NCBI GenBank assembly: GCA_009838515.1
Contig: VXRL01000041.1
Span: 23,348 to 86,560 of the forward strand
Source of the DNA: Terriglobia bacterium
Lineage (GTDB): Bacteria > Acidobacteriota > Terriglobia > Bryobacterales > UBA6623
Length of the DNA stretch: 63,213 nucleotides
Direction of reading: 5' to 3'
Positions within the stretch are counted from its first letter, which is position 1; every line of letters begins with the position of its first letter. Shown here in pieces: positions 16,401 through 27,367 of the stretch. Below the pieces are notes generated by a model. The model worked only from the letters and a program-made list of their open reading frames with translations. It did no database searches and was not told the DNA's origin. Position numbers and translations under genes: made by a program.

Positions 16401-18236
16401 CTACCCGCCGAAGTGGCGTGCTAGGAATTCGGTAAACACGCGCGTGGTCTCGTCCCCGTGGACGCCCACGTAGGTGTCAAGCGGCGAGTGTGCCCGCCCC
16501 TCGCCTTCATGGACGACGGCTTCGATCCCGGCTTCGCTGAATCTTGCTTGTAACGGCAGCACTTGCTCGTGCATCGTCGGCCGCCCGGAAGAGACTAGCA
16601 ACAGGAACGGCGGGATGTCCTTGTCGGCTTCGACGTGATGCCAGGGCGAAACCGGCATCCATGCTTCGCGGTCAGCACCGAACGCATTGGTGTGGGCATT
16701 GAGAGCGTGCTTCATCTGCAGCGGCACGTTGTACATCGCGGTATCGATCGCAACGATGCTGTTCAGATCCGCGAGCGCCGCTCCGGCCGCCTCCATGAAT
16801 GCCTCGTTGGTGCCGACCGCCGATACCAAGTGTGCTCCTGCCGAATGGCCGACCAGCGCAAGGCGCGAACCATCCCCGCCATACTTGGCAGCATGGCGCT
16901 TGAGCCATGCCGCGGCCGTGGCTACGTCCTGCGCCATCTCGGCTAGGCTTGCGGTCGGCCGGAAGCGGTAGTTCATCGACGCGAACAGGTATCCTTCCGG
17001 CACCAAGGCCGCCGGCTTAAACAGTGCCCGCGCTTTGTCGCCGCGCACCCACGATCCACCATGCACATAGAGGACCACGGGTGCTCCCGTCAATCCTTCC
17101 CGAAGGTATAGATCCAGGCTTTGGCGCTGAGGATCAACCCCGGGCTTGCTGTCATAGCCAACGTCGGCGATGCGGATGACGCCCCGCTCTTCGCGCACTT
17201 CCCGCGAGTCCCGGAGAGCGCGACGGTAGTTCAAGGCAGCGTCCGGAGTGTCGTATGCGCGGAGCGTCGAATTGGGCCAGTAGCCGAACGGCTCCATGCC
17301 ACGCGCGGCGTGGCTCGCAGCCGCACGCTCGCGCTGGCGCGTCACGGACGGCTCGGGATCTGCGGGTTGGGCTAGGAAACGGGCCAAGAAGCGGAACCGG
17401 TTGCGGGAACGCTCCATGATCGTGCCTCCGATATGGTCCGCCCAGCGCACGAGGCGGAATTCGTGCCGGAGGCGGTGCCGCCACAGCAGGCGGTGCAAGA
17501 AATCGACTCCCTCCGCGAAGCCAAAGAAATCCTCGTCTCCCACTTCGATGTAGATTGCCGAGTCCCGCAGCTGCTCCGGCGCGTTTTGCACGATCGATGC
17601 GGGATTTTCCTGCTGGAAGCGTTCGGGATCGAACGGGTCTCCGAACAGCGCGGCGATGCGACCGGGTGTGCGGATCTTGTTGCGGTCCGGAACTGCATCC
17701 CAAGTTAAGCCCGGCCATGCGCCTGGCTCCATGGCGGCCAAAGCCCCGAACGTCTCCGGGTACTTGAAGCCAAGCCGGAGACTGCCGAAGCCCCCCATCG
17801 AGATGCCCGTCACCATCGTAGACTCGCGAGCCGTACTGGCCCGGAATGTGTCCCGCAGGTGCGGCAAGAACTCGGTCATGATGAACGACTCCCAGCGGTT
17901 CTTGCCGTCATAGCTGTCCATGTAGATCGAGCCGGTGGCCACCGATGGCACGGCTACGACCATCTCGGGCAGTTCCCTTGCGGTCCACATGGCTTGGATC
18001 TGGGGTTGGAACCGTGCTATCTGCTCACGGTCTCCTCCGGCGCCATGGAGCATCAGCAAGAGCGGTAGCTCGGCGCCGTTGCTGTCATAACTGTCCGGCA
18101 GAAGCACAGCGTATTCGACACTGCCCGCCTCGACTAACTCGGTCTGTAGCGATTCCCTGATGATCTCCGCACCCTGCAGTGCTGCCGCTGCGCATAAGGT
18201 GGCGACGGTGAGCGCCAAAGCGAGTCGAACTCTCAT
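16401..18236 (-). CDS. Secreted two-domain esterase (esterase D-like + BD-FAE/kynurenine-formamidase-like hydrolase)
   Basis: Exported protein of about 611 aa with two alpha/beta-hydrolase domains in one chain. Start ATG 18236 gives the clean signal MRVRLALALTVATLCAAAA; ATG 18254 would add six residues. Domain 1 (about 30-290) is an esterase D/FrmB-like unit: LLLMLHGAGGDREQ, then GISMGGFGSLRLG with the nucleophile Ser, and a downstream His in DHIGG. Domain 2 (about 355-610): VVLYVHGGSWVRGDKA oxyanion loop, LALVGHSAGAHL with the second nucleophile Ser, and a C-terminal EGRAHSPLD His. Both triads look complete, so it may remove two kinds of ester, for example acetyl or feruloyl groups on glycans (inference). 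It lies 55 bases after the SRAP-unrelated DUF5916 gene's upstream end and on the same strand. Confidence 0.88.
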   Translation of the reverse strand: MRVRLALALTVATLCAAAALQGAEIIRESLQTELVEAGSVEYAVLLPDSYDSNGAELPLLLMLHGAGGDREQIARFQPQIQAMWTARELPEMVVAVPSVATGSIYMDSYDGKNRWESFIMTEFLPHLRDTFRASTARESTMVTGISMGGFGSLRLGFKYPETFGALAAMEPGAWPGLTWDAVPDRNKIRTPGRIAALFGDPFDPERFQQENPASIVQNAPEQLRDSAIYIEVGDEDFFGFAEGVDFLHRLLWRHRLRHEFRLVRWADHIGGTIMERSRNRFRFLARFLAQPADPEPSVTRQRERAAASHAARGMEPFGYWPNSTLRAYDTPDAALNYRRALRDSREVREERGVIRIADVGYDSKPGVDPQRQSLDLYLREGLTGAPVVLYVHGGSWVRGDKARALFKPAALVPEGYLFASMNYRFRPTASLAEMAQDVATAAAWLKRHAAKYGGDGSRLALVGHSAGAHLVSAVGTNEAFMEAAGAALADLNSIVAIDTAMYNVPLQMKHALNAHTNAFGADREAWMPVSPWHHVEADKDIPPFLLLVSSGRPTMHEQVLPLQARFSEAGIEAVVHEGEGRAHSPLDTYVGVHGDETTRVFTEFLARHFGG

Positions 18237-18345
18237 TGAAGCGTGGTTCTCCATGTGAAACCGTGCACCATGCAGGGGGAATACCAATACTCGCATAGCC
18301 GGCCGACGCTGCCGGTGCTCGTCGAGCGATGCATCCAAGCAGGGC

Positions 18346-18384
18346 TTGCGTTGCTCGCCAGCAATTGTTATATTTGTATATAAC
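18346..18384 (+). promoter_or_regulatory. mazEF promoter with inverted-repeat operator
   Basis: A sigma-70-type promoter is readable: -35 TTGCGT at 18346-18351, 17-base spacer, -10 TATATT at 18369-18374. An inverted repeat with 7-base arms, GTTATAT at 18367-18373 and ATATAAC at 18378-18384, overlaps the -10. The ribosome site GAGG follows and the antitoxin ATG is at 18398. Position and symmetry fit autorepression by a MazE-type antitoxin (inference). Confidence 0.6.
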
Positions 18385-18397
18385 TGCCGAGGATTCT

Positions 18398-18655
18398 ATG
18401 CATACCACAACCCTACGTAAGGTCGGCGGTTCCGTCATGCTCGCCGTTCCCCCGGCCATTCTGGATCTCCTTAGCCTCGCGGTTGGGGCCAAAGTGGACA
18501 TCGGCGTGGAGAGCGGTCGCATGATTGTGAAGCCCAGAGAGCGACCAAAGTACACACTAGACGAGCTTCTGGCGCAGCGCGAGGAGACCGATACTCCTTC
18601 TACCGACGATCGCGCCTGGCTTGAGGCTAAGCCGGTTGGCAGAGAGCTTCTATAG
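18398..18655 (+). CDS. mazE: MazE-like (AbrB-fold) antitoxin
   Basis: Antitoxin of 85 aa. Start ATG at 18398 is preceded by GAGG six bases upstream; an in-frame upstream start at 18329 lies before the promoter and is rejected. The N-terminal half (TLRKVGGSVMLAVPPAILDL, then GAKVDIGVESGRMIVKP) is a swapped-hairpin AbrB/MazE DNA-binding domain. The C-terminal half (YTLDELLAQREE onward) is the usual toxin-wrapping tail. It should bind the operator just upstream and neutralise the next gene product. The stop TAG shares one base with the toxin's GTG, so translation is coupled. Confidence 0.9.
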   Translation: MHTTTLRKVGGSVMLAVPPAILDLLSLAVGAKVDIGVESGRMIVKPRERPKYTLDELLAQREETDTPSTDDRAWLEAKPVGRELL

Positions 18656-18987
18656 TGGAGCGAGGCGACATCTGGCTCGTCAGCCTCGACCCTATCTCCG
18701 GCCATGAACAGCAGGGCACTCGCCCGGTCTTGGTCGTTTCCCCTTTCGCTTTCAACGAGCTGACCGGAACTCCGATCGTTGTGCCGATCACCACAGGCGG
18801 TCGCTTCGCGCGCCGGCATGGATTTGCAGTATCGCTCGATGAGGCGGGCATTCGAACGAAGGGTGTAGTCCGTTGCGACCAACCTCGTGCCCTCGACCTC
18901 GCCGCTCGCAATGGGAGGTGTGTCGACACTGCACCTGAGAACATCGTGGACGAGGTGATTGCTCGGCTCGCCACCCTGTTTGAATAG
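18655..18987 (+). CDS. mazF: MazF/ChpB-like endoribonuclease toxin
   Basis: Toxin of 110 aa, typical MazF length. GTG start at 18655 overlaps the antitoxin stop by one base. The sequence MERGDIWLVSLDP, GHEQQGTRPVLVVSP, GTPIVVPITTGGRFAR and GVVRCDQPRALDL is the standard PemK/MazF fold, with the conserved Arg of GTRPVLV and a Thr in PITT. It would cleave mRNA at short sequence motifs when MazE is lost. The frame is intact, so the module is probably functional. Confidence 0.92.
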   Translation: MERGDIWLVSLDPISGHEQQGTRPVLVVSPFAFNELTGTPIVVPITTGGRFARRHGFAVSLDEAGIRTKGVVRCDQPRALDLAARNGRCVDTAPENIVDEVIARLATLFE

Positions 18988-19307
18988 GTAGTATGGACCG
19001 TCGTTGACCCGATTCAGACGCCGCTCGTGTGCTTGGATGCACTCCCGAACTGAGCACCGGTCAACCTCCGCGTCCAGTTCCGGTTCCAAGCCCCCCCAAA
19101 GGCCGCGCTCGGGCACCTGCTCCAAGCGCCTCAGTGCTGTGCGGGTGGCAGCTTGCAGGTAGCACCGAGGAACCACTAGCTCCTTTCGCAGCCCATCTTC
19201 TCAGGCCCGCACGACCCGCACGCAGGGTTCGACCCGTGCCGCCTGCAGTGCTACGTTGATTCCTCGGCTCTGGTGGGGGCAGAGTGGCCAGCCCGGGATC
19301 GGAATTG
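18988..19307. other. Non-coding gap after mazF
   Basis: 320 bases between the convergent mazF and M81 peptidase genes. I see no convincing terminator, RNA or gene. A minus-strand frame through 19020-19176 gives protein-like text but has no start, no recognised family and continues antisense through mazEF, so I do not call it. Confidence 0.5.
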
Positions 19308-20876
19308 CTAGCGGAGTCCGAATAGATCCGGCCGAACTCGCTCGTAGGTGAAGCGGTTCGGATTCACGGCTGTGAGCCCGGGTGTGTCGACCTCGATGAT
19401 CGCGCCTGCAATCGGCTCGTAGGCGGCTCGAAATGCAACTGCAGCCTTGACCACCAGAATCTTCTGGCGCTCCGGCACGATCCCGGCGCTCGTGAGCTGG
19501 CCCAAGCTAAAGGGAGTGTGCCTCTTGCTGTTGAGCAGCACCACGTTCGGGAGATCCGGGGTGGAGCCTTCCGCATGGATCACGGCGGTGAGGCCCTGAT
19601 CGAGATAGCGGCGCCCCCCGTGGCGAATCGCGGTCTCGACGTACTGGCCGTCGTAAATGAGCTTGACTTCGCCCCTTATCCGAACCGGCGGCCCGTGGAG
19701 GTCGTCGCTCTTGCCTCCGACCATTAGGTCGAAACTCCCCCCGATCCCGATCTCCACCGCATGCCGAACCGCGTCGGGATCGAACATAGCGGACACGTAT
19801 CCGCGCGCGCCTTGGTTGACGAGTTCCCCGAGGATCGCGGTGCTGTCGCCGGCGGACCCGCCCCCGATGTTGTCACCCAATTCCACGAGGATCACGGGCG
19901 TGTTGGGCTCGGCGAGTGCTTTCTTGACCGCTTCGGCAGCATCCGGCAGGTTCAACTTCATCACCTTCCGGTGCTCCCACATCATGTCAGCGAGTCTCTT
20001 TGCTTCTGCCTGTGCCAACTCGGGATCATCGTCTGTGACGACGACGACACTCGGGCCCATGTGGGGAACGTCCGAGTACTGGTAGCCCACCGGGACGCTG
20101 ACCCCCAGGATCCCAGGATTCTCTTGCTCGAGACGCCGGGCCTCCTGCACGAGAGGAAGCATGGGTTCGCGGTTGGTGTTATGGAACAGGATGTTGTAGA
20201 GAAGTGGCGGCTTTTCGATCGCCTGCGCCGGCCGGACACCTTCGTTGACGATCTTCGCCATGATCTCCGCTGCGTGCATGCCTCGCTCACGCTGGTCCAC
20301 ATGAGGAACTTCCTTGTACAGCACCAATGCCGTCGACAGCTCGATTTCCACAGGCGCAACGTTGGCGTGAGCATCGTGGGTAACGACTATCGGCAGTTCA
20401 TGGCCGAGCGCTAAACGCAAGCGCCGTAGCACTTCCGCGTCCCCGTCGGGATGGCTCTCGACGACCATAGCTCCGTGCAACGCCAAGAGGAGCCCGTCAA
20501 GCGGTCCGGCCCGCCTAAGGTGCTCGATGAGCTCGGATGTCAACGTGTCAAAGGCGCGATCAGTGACCGGCCCGGCCGGAGTTGCGTTTCCGACGATGGT
20601 GAACACTAAGTCCAAACCGTGGGCCTGGGCGCCTTCGATGTAGCCGCCGATCTCGTGCTGCGAAGTGGCGTACTCGTCCCGGATCTCGGTACCGCGACGA
20701 AGCGATCTCCCGCGAAAGTCATCGAGGTCTGTGAGGTCGGACGAAAAGGTGTTGGATTCGTGCAGAATTCCGCCGACGGCAATGCGTGGTTCCATGGTTT
20801 GGCCAGTAAGCGAGACGGCAGCTGCGACCAACACGAGCGACGCCCTAGTTACAATTGGCCAGCATTCCTCTACCAT
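19308..20876 (-). CDS. M81 family metallopeptidase (MlrC-like)
   Basis: Zinc-dependent hydrolase of the M81/MlrC family, 522 aa including a signal-like N-terminus (VTRASLVLVAAAVSLTGQ), so probably periplasmic. The conserved core starts with PRIAVGGILHESNTFSS. Metal-site and active-site segments seen are VVTHDAHANV, EVPHVDQRERG, and VELGDNIGGGSAGDSTAIL; the C-terminal domain has IGIGGSFDLMVGGKSDD and HTPFSLGQLTSAGI. The founding member, MlrC, cleaves linearised microcystin, but most relatives are of unknown substrate. Start ATG 20876 taken. A 44-base gap separates it from the next sulfatase stop on the same strand, so they may be co-transcribed. Confidence 0.92.
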   Translation of the reverse strand: MVEECWPIVTRASLVLVAAAVSLTGQTMEPRIAVGGILHESNTFSSDLTDLDDFRGRSLRRGTEIRDEYATSQHEIGGYIEGAQAHGLDLVFTIVGNATPAGPVTDRAFDTLTSELIEHLRRAGPLDGLLLALHGAMVVESHPDGDAEVLRRLRLALGHELPIVVTHDAHANVAPVEIELSTALVLYKEVPHVDQRERGMHAAEIMAKIVNEGVRPAQAIEKPPLLYNILFHNTNREPMLPLVQEARRLEQENPGILGVSVPVGYQYSDVPHMGPSVVVVTDDDPELAQAEAKRLADMMWEHRKVMKLNLPDAAEAVKKALAEPNTPVILVELGDNIGGGSAGDSTAILGELVNQGARGYVSAMFDPDAVRHAVEIGIGGSFDLMVGGKSDDLHGPPVRIRGEVKLIYDGQYVETAIRHGGRRYLDQGLTAVIHAEGSTPDLPNVVLLNSKRHTPFSLGQLTSAGIVPERQKILVVKAAVAFRAAYEPIAGAIIEVDTPGLTAVNPNRFTYERVRPDLFGLR

Positions 20877-20920
20877 GTCCGTGCCGTCGACGCCAGACGC
20901 CTCCCGTAAGGGTAGAGCGA

Positions 20921-22405
20921 CTAGTACGGTCTGATCCTCTCTGGGAGCGGGTCGCGAGCGCTGATGGCCTTGCGGATGAGCTGGACGCGAAGCGTGTTGA
21001 GCAGGCTCGCATGTTGCGGCGACTGTGCCACGTTGCGCAGCTCGTGCGGGTCTGTGGAGTAGTCGAACAGCACCTCTTCGCCATCGGCGTCGATCCAGTA
21101 CTTGGCGGACTGCGTGCGGACCATGCGATTTGACATCGCCTGCATGTAGATCAGTTCCCGTCCGGGCCCGCCCTGCATGACTGGCATTAGCGACATGCCT
21201 TGGTTGCCCTTGGGCAGCTTGAGTTCGAGCATTTCAAGCAGTGTCGGCATCACGTCAACGATCTCCACGAGCTCATCAGACACCACGTTGGCAGGCACGC
21301 CTGGCCCGCGAAAGATGAGCGGGATCCTTAGCGCGCCGTCGTAGGGGCGGGCGCTCTTGTTGTAGAGATTGTGGTCTCCGAGGTAGTCCCCGTGGTCGCT
21401 GGTGAGGACGAACAGCGTGCGGTTGGCGATCCCGGCCTGCTCGACAGCGTCAATGATGCGGCCGATGTTCTCATCGAGGTGCGACACCATTGCGTAGAAG
21501 TACTTGCGATACGAGTCCCAAGTGTCTTCGGGCGTCTCCAGCAGTGCTGTCATGGAACGCGCCAAGTTCTGCGGCAACAGCGAGACCTCGTCCGCGGAAT
21601 AGCGGCGCGGGGGAAGCTTGCGACCTTCGTACAGAGCGAGCGCCGATGCCGGGGGGTTCAACGGAGGGTGCGGTGCGTAGAACCCTGCGTGCACGAAGAA
21701 CGGCCGCCCCGGGTGCCGCTTGAGCGTGTCGTCGATGAACGTGAGAGTTTCCGTGGCCACCCACGAGGCGTGGGTCGTGCTGTCTTCGCCTTCGAAGACA
21801 TAGTGCTCGAATTGGAGTCGCTCGCCCGGCATGGTGACGCGCGCCTTCTCGCGCGCGTCCTCGCCCTGGGCCCAGAGCCAGCGGCCGTAGGCATCGTCGT
21901 AGCAGCCGGGCTCGTCCGACAGCCGCATCTGGTGGAAGCCGTAGGGCGGGTGCGGCTCGCGGTGGTCGCGGTCCTTGTGGGGCAAGAAGTGCAGCTTGCC
22001 CATCTGGCCGGTGTAATATCCTGCTTTCCGCAGCACGTGCGTGAGGGTCACCTCGTCCTGCGGCATCTGGATGCCGTTGCTGATCACGCCGTGGGCGTGC
22101 GGGTACCTCCCGGTCATCAGCGAAGCACGGTTGGGGGCACAAGCTACGCCGACCGTGAAGTGCGACCGGAACGTTACGCCCTCTCGCGCCAAGCGATCCA
22201 TGTGAGGCGTCAGGATGGCGTCGTTCCCGTTGGCCGCCACGTGGTCCCAGCGGAGGTGGTCGCCCGTGATGAGCACGATATTCGGAAACTCGTCCATCTT
22301 GATGCCGGGATCTGGCGGGAAGAACTCGGCCTGGGCCCGCGCCGACTGCGGCAGTAGCAGGCCGCAGCACAGGGCCGTCGCGATAAGCCAAGCAGCCCTG
22401 TTCAT
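20921..22405 (-). CDS. Secreted sulfatase (choline-sulfatase/arylsulfatase type), active site C-A-P-N-R
   Basis: Sulfatase of 494 aa. The frame is open upstream to 23071 across the opposite-strand sulfatase, but ATG 22405 gives a normal Sec signal (MNRAAWLIATALCCGLLLPQ, cleaved near ARAQA) and is chosen. Metal site IVLITGDHLRWDHVAANGN, formylglycine motif VACAPNRASLMTGRYPHAHG with Cys89, and later LTSDHGDYLGDHNLYNKSARPYDG with the second Asp-His and Lys. The last part YMQAMSNRMVRTQSAKYW and the FDYSTDPHELRNV end are typical. It is divergent to another sulfatase, with 165 bases between the starts. Confidence 0.92.
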   Translation of the reverse strand: MNRAAWLIATALCCGLLLPQSARAQAEFFPPDPGIKMDEFPNIVLITGDHLRWDHVAANGNDAILTPHMDRLAREGVTFRSHFTVGVACAPNRASLMTGRYPHAHGVISNGIQMPQDEVTLTHVLRKAGYYTGQMGKLHFLPHKDRDHREPHPPYGFHQMRLSDEPGCYDDAYGRWLWAQGEDAREKARVTMPGERLQFEHYVFEGEDSTTHASWVATETLTFIDDTLKRHPGRPFFVHAGFYAPHPPLNPPASALALYEGRKLPPRRYSADEVSLLPQNLARSMTALLETPEDTWDSYRKYFYAMVSHLDENIGRIIDAVEQAGIANRTLFVLTSDHGDYLGDHNLYNKSARPYDGALRIPLIFRGPGVPANVVSDELVEIVDVMPTLLEMLELKLPKGNQGMSLMPVMQGGPGRELIYMQAMSNRMVRTQSAKYWIDADGEEVLFDYSTDPHELRNVAQSPQHASLLNTLRVQLIRKAISARDPLPERIRPY

Positions 22406-22570
22406 GAACGGGTGCTGACGCCCGCTCTGTCCGGCGCGCTGGCAGCTGGTAGGTACCGACGAGACGAGGGAGCGTTGCATCGCAGCTATGATATCGGACG
22501 GCCCAGCCAAGATGGGTCGGCCTAGCCGGGAGGTGCGGTCACCGACCGGCGAGGGTGTGGGGGGAGGAAT

Positions 22571-24139
22571 ATGACAGTGCCAATGGATTTCTCGAGCTTG
22601 ATCGTCCGTGCGCCACGGAGCCGTTCCGATAAAGCAGCGTTCGGGGCCGCGTTCGCCATCGGAGTGTTGCTCGTGATAGCGCCCGCCTGCCAGCCGGCAG
22701 CCGAGGGCCCGCCACCCCCTAACGTAGTCGTCGTCGTTGCCGACGACCTCGGCTACGGCGACATCAGCGCCAACGGTTCCGCGACCATCCACACGCCGCA
22801 CATCGATGAGATGGCCGAGATGGGCGTGCGCCTGACCGACGGCTATGTTTCCGCGGCGGTGTGCAGCCCCACGAGGGCAGGCCTGTTCACGGGTCGCGTG
22901 CAGAGCCGGTTCGGGTACGAATACAACCCGACTGCCAACTACGCTCGCGGTCCCGACGCCGAGCTTGGGCTGCCGCTGGACCAGCGGACGCTCGGCGATC
23001 TGATGCGCGGCGCGGGATACTCCACTGGCTTGGTCGGCAAGTGGCACTTGGGTGCGCTGGAGCAGTATCACCCGTTAAATCGGGGCTTCGACGAGTTCTT
23101 CGGAATCCTAGGGGGCGGCACGAGCTACATCGACTCGGCCAAGGAAGGAGTGCATTCTTGGCCCGGGGCGATTTCCGGGGACCGCACGAGCGCGCACAAC
23201 GCCCGCGAGATTTTGGACGGATTCGAGGTCGTCAAGGTGGAGGAGTACTTGACGGACGTATTCGCCGACAGGGCAGTCGACTTTATCGAGCGTCACGCGG
23301 ACGAGCGGTTCTTCCTGATGGTGACGCCGAACGCTCCTCACACGCCCATCCAGGCGACCGAGGAGTATGTCAGCCGGTTCCCGCACATCGAGGGCGAGGG
23401 GGCGAGGATCTTCGCCGCGATGGTGGCGTCGGTGGACGACATGGTTGGCGATATTGTCGCGACTCTGAGAAAGCATGATCTTGAGCAAGACACGCTCATG
23501 GTGTTCCTCTCTGACAACGGCTGCATCAACTACGCACAGGACGTTATCTGTACGAACGCGCCTCTCAGCGGAGCGAAGCGCTACCACTTGGAGGGCGGTG
23601 TACGCGTGCCCTTCGTCGTGAAGTGGCCCGCCGGGCTGCCGTCGGGAGCGGTCTACGAGCAGCCGGCAATCTCGCTAGACCTGCATGCCACCTTCGCGGC
23701 GGCGGCAGGCATGGGCCCCGGCCAGTCCGAGAACCCCGACAGTGTGAACCTGTTGCCTTACTTGCGCGGTGAGGTCGAGGGCGCGCCGCACGAGTTCCTG
23801 TTCTGGAGGTCTGCCCCGAACCTCTCAGTGCGTTGGGGCAAGTGGAAGTTGTGGAAAGTGGACCTGACGGATCTCAAGGAGGAGGATGTCTCGAGCGGAA
23901 GGCTGCTTCCGGAGGTGGATTATCCGCCGGTCTCGCCACACGGCCAGCTGACTGTGCTGTACGATCTCTCGGTCGATGTCGGAGAGCGGGAGAATCTGGC
24001 GGATGCCCATCCCGACGTCGTCGCGCGTCTGGAAGCGGAACTCGCCGAGTGGAATGCGCAACTTGCGGAGCCGCTGTGGACGAGTCGGCGCTCGACCATC
24101 GACGAAGTCGACGGGCAAATGATTCAGCTCTATTTCTGA
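22571..24139 (+). CDS. Arylsulfatase A-type lipoprotein, active site C-S-P-T-R
   Basis: Sulfatase of 522 aa. The ribosome site GGGGAGGAAT directly precedes ATG 22571. A long N-region is followed by a hydrophobic stretch and lipobox IAPAC, so it should be membrane-anchored. Metal site VVVVVADDLGYGDISANG, modification site AAVCSPTRAGLFTGR with Cys98, GLVGKWHLG, and VFLSDNGCINYAQD with the second metal-site residues. LEGGVRVPFVVKWP is the typical substrate-pocket block. The C-terminal tail ends DEVDGQMIQLYF. It converges on the RND cluster, the two stops being 38 bases apart. Confidence 0.93.
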   Translation: MTVPMDFSSLIVRAPRSRSDKAAFGAAFAIGVLLVIAPACQPAAEGPPPPNVVVVVADDLGYGDISANGSATIHTPHIDEMAEMGVRLTDGYVSAAVCSPTRAGLFTGRVQSRFGYEYNPTANYARGPDAELGLPLDQRTLGDLMRGAGYSTGLVGKWHLGALEQYHPLNRGFDEFFGILGGGTSYIDSAKEGVHSWPGAISGDRTSAHNAREILDGFEVVKVEEYLTDVFADRAVDFIERHADERFFLMVTPNAPHTPIQATEEYVSRFPHIEGEGARIFAAMVASVDDMVGDIVATLRKHDLEQDTLMVFLSDNGCINYAQDVICTNAPLSGAKRYHLEGGVRVPFVVKWPAGLPSGAVYEQPAISLDLHATFAAAAGMGPGQSENPDSVNLLPYLRGEVEGAPHEFLFWRSAPNLSVRWGKWKLWKVDLTDLKEEDVSSGRLLPEVDYPPVSPHGQLTVLYDLSVDVGERENLADAHPDVVARLEAELAEWNAQLAEPLWTSRRSTIDEVDGQMIQLYF

Positions 24140-24177
24140 GCCCCACCCTTGGGCCTTGCTGCCCGACGGCGAGGCGG

Positions 24178-27366
<3,189 letters not shown>

Positions 27367-27367
27367 T

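Noticed and set aside
18085..19176. 363-codon minus-strand frame over mazEF
   Set aside because: It is antisense to two clear genes, has no family features, and its non-overlapping end (19020-19176) matches nothing I know.
21371..22357. 328-codon plus-strand frame inside the sulfatase at 20921-22405
   Set aside because: Antisense shadow with His/Val/Arg-rich text and no recognisable fold.
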